In this document: positions 61,710-64,000 of the stretch, one piece after another
How the letters are laid out: each line of letters opens with the position of its first letter
Numbering within the stretch: the stretch's first letter is position 1
Assembly: GCF_036346105.1 (NCBI RefSeq)
Contig: NZ_CP107811.1
Coordinates: forward strand, 4,855,501-4,919,500
Source of the DNA: Streptomyces sp. NBC_00539
Lineage (GTDB): Bacteria > Actinomycetota > Actinomycetes > Streptomycetales > Streptomycetaceae
Direction of reading: 5' to 3'
Length of the DNA: 64,000 nucleotides
The notes under the pieces: generated by a model
Database searches by the model: none
What the model was told of the DNA's origin: nothing
The model's input: the letters and a program-made list of their open reading frames with translations, nothing else
Translations under genes and position numbers: made by a program

Positions 61710-62438
61710 TCAGCCGCGCGGGGCGGCCCCGCGCTGCCTGAGCATGTCGGCCATCAGGGTGAGCTCCGAGCGCTGTGCCGCCACCATCCCCTCGGCCAGC
61801 TTCCGCTCGGCCGGGGTCGCGCACTGGCTCGCGCAGCCCTGGGCCATGGCGACGCCGCCCTTGTGGTGGTCGGTCATGAGCTGGAGGTAGAACACCTCCG
61901 CGTCCCGGCCCTCGGCCGAGCCCAGCCGCTCCAGCTCCTCCTTGGTGGCCATGCCGGGCATCAGCGCGCCCGGCTTGGTGGTCGCGCCGCCCATGTCGTG
62001 CCCGGACATGTCCTGTCCGCCCATGTCGTGCCCGGACATGCCGTGCCCGTCGCCGCTGCCCATCCACGACATCGGCGGTTCGTCCGCCACCACCTTCGGC
62101 AGGCCCCACAGGTCGAGCCAGCCCAGCAGCATGCCCCGCTGGTTGGCCTGGGTGTTGGCGATGTCGTAGGCGAGGCTGCGGACCGCCTCGTCCTTGGTGC
62201 GGTCCCGGACGATGAAGGACATCTCCACGGCCTGCTGGTGGTGCACCGCCATGTCCCGGGCGAAGCCCGCGTCCGCCGAGTAGAGCGCCGGCGCCCGCGA
62301 AGCGGCGGAACCGCCGTCCCCGTCCCCGCCGTTCGCGGTGGCGACCGTGGCCCCCACCGCGAACAGCGCGGCGACGACGACCGCCGCGCCCGCGCCCACG
62401 TACGTACGGGAGACCCGCCGGCCCAGCGGCGGGGTCAC
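61710..62438 (-). CDS. DUF305 family secreted/membrane protein with His/Met-rich insert
   Basis: A 242-residue protein, GTG start 62438 overlapping the upstream DUF3105 stop (GTGA). An N-terminal signal or anchor helix (YVGAGAAVVVAALFAVGATVATA) is followed by the DUF305 four-helix fold: DAGFARDMAVHHQQAVEMSFI and, at the end, FYLQLMTDHHKGGVAMAQGC with paired histidines. Between them is an insert with HGMSGHDMGGQDMSGHDMGG, a Met/His repeat typical of copper-binding segments. A role in copper binding outside the membrane is a reasonable inference. Confidence 0.88.
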   Translation of the reverse strand: MTPPLGRRVSRTYVGAGAAVVVAALFAVGATVATANGGDGDGGSAASRAPALYSADAGFARDMAVHHQQAVEMSFIVRDRTKDEAVRSLAYDIANTQANQRGMLLGWLDLWGLPKVVADEPPMSWMGSGDGHGMSGHDMGGQDMSGHDMGGATTKPGALMPGMATKEELERLGSAEGRDAEVFYLQLMTDHHKGGVAMAQGCASQCATPAERKLAEGMVAAQRSELTLMADMLRQRGAAPRG

Positions 62439-63097
62439 TTTCCGGCCAGCCCGTTGGTGCAGGCCGCGCCCGGCTCGGGGGTCTGCGGGCCCTGCACGTA
62501 CTTGGTGAAGAACTCCGCCACCCGGGGGTCGGCCGCGTTGCTCACGGTCAGCTGCTTGCCCCAGGCGCTGAGCACGATCGCCCCGGCTTGCGTCTTGTCC
62601 GGGCTCATCAGCGTGTACGGGGTCTTGCGGACCTTCCCGGCCAGCGTGTCCACATCGGCCTTGGCGGCCTTGTCGTTGTACGTGACCCAGACCGCGCCGT
62701 GCTCCAGCGAGTGCACCGCGTTCACCTCGGGCAGCGGGCTGGTGTAGACGTCGCCGTTGCAGTTCATCCAGCGGGGGCTGTGGTCACCGCCGACCGGCGG
62801 GTTCATCGGGTAGCTGACCGGGGTGTCGACGTGGTTGCGGCCCAGCGTCTTGGCGTCCCAGCTCTGCTCGCCGCTCACCGGCGCCTTGCGGGCCTCGGCG
62901 GCGTCCTTCTCCTTCTGCTTCTGGCTCATCAGCATCCAGGAGCCGAAGCCGATGAGGGCGGCGACGACCGCCGTCGAGGCGGTGATCGCGATGATCTTGT
63001 TGCGCCGGTCGCGCGCCTTGTCCGCGCGGCGCATCTCGGCTATGCGGGCCTGCCGCGCGGTGTTGTCGGGGGTGGTCTTGCCGGACTTGCTGGCCAT
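62435..63097 (-). CDS. DUF3105 family membrane-anchored protein
   Basis: A 220-residue protein: basic N-terminus, one transmembrane helix (KIIAITASTAVVAALIGFGSWMLM, about residues 34-57), then an extracellular domain with DTPVSYPMNPPVGGDHSPRWMNC, VHSLEHGAVWVTY and PYTLMSPDKTQAGAIVLSAWGKQL, the DUF3105 pattern. The conserved His, Met and Cys residues could bind metal. Its stop overlaps the DUF305 start by 4 bases, so the two form a coupled pair widely seen in actinobacteria. Confidence 0.88.
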   Translation of the reverse strand: MASKSGKTTPDNTARQARIAEMRRADKARDRRNKIIAITASTAVVAALIGFGSWMLMSQKQKEKDAAEARKAPVSGEQSWDAKTLGRNHVDTPVSYPMNPPVGGDHSPRWMNCNGDVYTSPLPEVNAVHSLEHGAVWVTYNDKAAKADVDTLAGKVRKTPYTLMSPDKTQAGAIVLSAWGKQLTVSNAADPRVAEFFTKYVQGPQTPEPGAACTNGLAGK

Positions 63098-63177
63098 GTG
63101 CCCTGTTCCTTCTGCTGAGGGGGGTGGAAGGCGGTTCCGTTACAGGGGCGCGCGCCGGGCGGCGGCGCCCGACGGCG

Positions 63178-63738
63178 TCAGGTCCGCAAAACCTGGAGGG
63201 CGTGCAGGTCGGGGGCGCGCGCGAGCGTTCCGGGCGCCCGGACGGGCCCGGCGTACGCGGGGCGCACGGCCACCACGGCCCCGGCCCCCGCCGCGGCGAG
63301 GGCCGACGGCGGCACGGGCAGTACGGCGGGAGGCGTATCGGAGCGGGGGGAGCAGCCGGGCAACTGGTACGGGGCCACGCAGTCGGCGTGCACCCGCCCG
63401 TACGCGGCTTCGCCCGCGGGGCCGTAGGGCCGCCCGTACGCGGCTTCGCCCGCGGGGCCGTAGGGCCGCCCGTACGCGGCTTCGCCCGCGGCACCGTGAG
63501 CCCGCCCGCCGGCCGCTTCGCCCGCCCGGGCGTGCGCCGGCACCTGCCCCTGCCCCTGCGCGACGGCCGTCCGCGCTCCGTGGGACCCCACGGAGCGCGC
63601 GCAGGGGAACGCGGCACCCCACAGCAGCGCGCCGAGGGCGAGCGCGGCGGCCAGGGCCGTCAGCGCGGCCGACGGGACGGCACGCCGGGGCGGGGGACCG
63701 GTGTGGCCCCCGAGCTGCGCGTGCTTCCTGCCCCCCAT
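63178..63738 (-). CDS. Membrane-anchored repeat protein (AGEAAYGRPYGP repeats)
   Basis: A 186-residue protein with one N-terminal transmembrane or signal helix (ALTALAAALALGALLWGAAF). Residues about 70-117 are four 12-residue repeats: AGEAAGGRAHGA, two exact AGEAAYGRPYGP and AGEAAYGRVHAD. The remainder is Ala/Pro/Val-rich with two cysteines (HADCVAPYQLPGCSP). No family recognised. It is divergent from the glutamine synthetase gene. Confidence 0.6.
   Translation of the reverse strand: MGGRKHAQLGGHTGPPPRRAVPSAALTALAAALALGALLWGAAFPCARSVGSHGARTAVAQGQGQVPAHARAGEAAGGRAHGAAGEAAYGRPYGPAGEAAYGRPYGPAGEAAYGRVHADCVAPYQLPGCSPRSDTPPAVLPVPPSALAAAGAGAVVAVRPAYAGPVRAPGTLARAPDLHALQVLRT
63395..63538. repeat. 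Four tandem 36-bp repeats inside the repeat-protein gene
   Basis: Copies start at 63395, 63431, 63467 and 63503. The first two are identical (CGCCCGTACGCGGCTTCGCC...), the third differs at its end and the fourth is degenerate. The period is a multiple of three, so copy-number change would keep the reading frame. Confidence 0.8.
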
Positions 63739-63911
63739 GGCCGCAGATGGTAATGCTCATGACCGGCCCGGGGTCAGTGCGGGGGTGCCACGACCTTTCA
63801 GGGGTGCGTAATGTGGCGGAAACCACGGGTGGCGATACTGGGACGGCCCGACTGTGCTCCCCCTCCGGGGGTCGGTGGTGCACACGTCGTCTGAACTGCG
63901 AGGATGAAGGC

Positions 63912-64000
63912 ATGGACAAGCAGCAGGAATTCGTCCTCCGGACGCTTGAGGAGCGTGACATCCGCTTCGTGCGCCTGTGGTTCACCGACGTACTGGGCTT
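63912..64000 (+). CDS. glnA: Glutamine synthetase family protein, N-terminal end (GlnA2-like)
   Basis: Only 29 codons are in the window: MDKQQEFVLRTLEERDIRFVRLWFTDVLGF. The RFVRLWFTDVLGF strand is the conserved beta-grasp start of glutamine synthetases. GAGGATGAAGGC precedes the ATG. The position near nadE matches the streptomycete glnA2 locus as I remember it; such paralogues have been reported to glutamylate polyamines rather than make glutamine, but the fragment cannot decide this. Confidence 0.85.
   Translation, partial: MDKQQEFVLRTLEERDIRFVRLWFTDVLG

Noticed and set aside
63395-63538. CRISPR-like array (36-bp direct repeats)
   Set aside because: Copies are contiguous without spacers, in frame, and encode a peptide repeat.

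Overview
The window is high-GC actinobacterial chromosome, almost certainly Streptomyces. Third codon positions are nearly all G or C, and GTG/TTG starts, AGGAGG ribosome sites and leaderless promoters are common. Gene content is typical of the genus: fused RNase H/phosphatase, DUF4173, DUF1707 and BTAD proteins, and a nadE to glnA2-like block at the right end. About 65 protein genes, RNase P RNA and many regulatory palindromes can be supported. No tRNA, rRNA, insertion sequence, prophage or CRISPR array was seen.

1-9.4 kb: the end of a prenyltransferase-like gene, a GNAT acetyltransferase, a lipoprotein, a UPF0354/Imm49 two-domain protein, a small membrane protein, an F420-type LLM oxidoreductase, a DUF5336-type protein, a cell-wall amidase, an alpha/beta hydrolase and an aldo/keto reductase. 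9.4-19.9 kb: a methyltransferase, then two operons resembling actinobacterial steroid side-chain beta-oxidation. One holds a fused acyl-CoA dehydrogenase and an SCP-x thiolase. The other holds a MaoC hydratase, a zinc alcohol dehydrogenase and a hydroxyacyl-CoA dehydrogenase (SDR). Both have a KstR-like 14-mer and a CTGAC-N5-GTCAG palindrome at their promoters, and the same palindrome precedes the LLM oxidoreductase, so the three are probably co-regulated. A DUF4173 membrane protein and a 0.75 kb block of degenerate intergenic repeats lie between the operons.

19.9-30.5 kb: two small secreted-protein genes beside a LuxR-type regulator with a C-terminal zinc-knuckle-like tail; then the core block of Nif3-like protein, zinc-ribbon protein (CTG start), RNase H/phosphatase, a shared hairpin terminator and rnpB; then a MerR regulator with a membrane partner, an RNB ribonuclease and YaaA. 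30.5-45.7 kb: acetyltransferase, PhzF, SDR, Bcr/CflA exporter, Rsm22, a DDAH-like amidinotransferase, TetR, a Prim-Pol-like protein, the efeOBU iron operon with an iron box, a second PhzF, heme oxygenase, methionine aminopeptidase and F420:NADPH reductase.

45.7-64 kb: a 685-residue TerD protein fused to a PD-(D/E)XK QxxxY nuclease domain (the most unusual protein here), small membrane and DUF1707 proteins, a site-2 protease, an AfsR/SARP-like STAND regulator, a DrrAB-type ABC transporter, panB, an exonuclease/endonuclease/phosphatase protein, nadE, a proline-rich membrane protein, a CBS protein, a coupled DUF3105-DUF305 pair, a repeat protein and the start of a glutamine synthetase. Iron acquisition (efeOBU plus heme oxygenase) and CoA-thioester catabolism are the two pathways most clearly represented.
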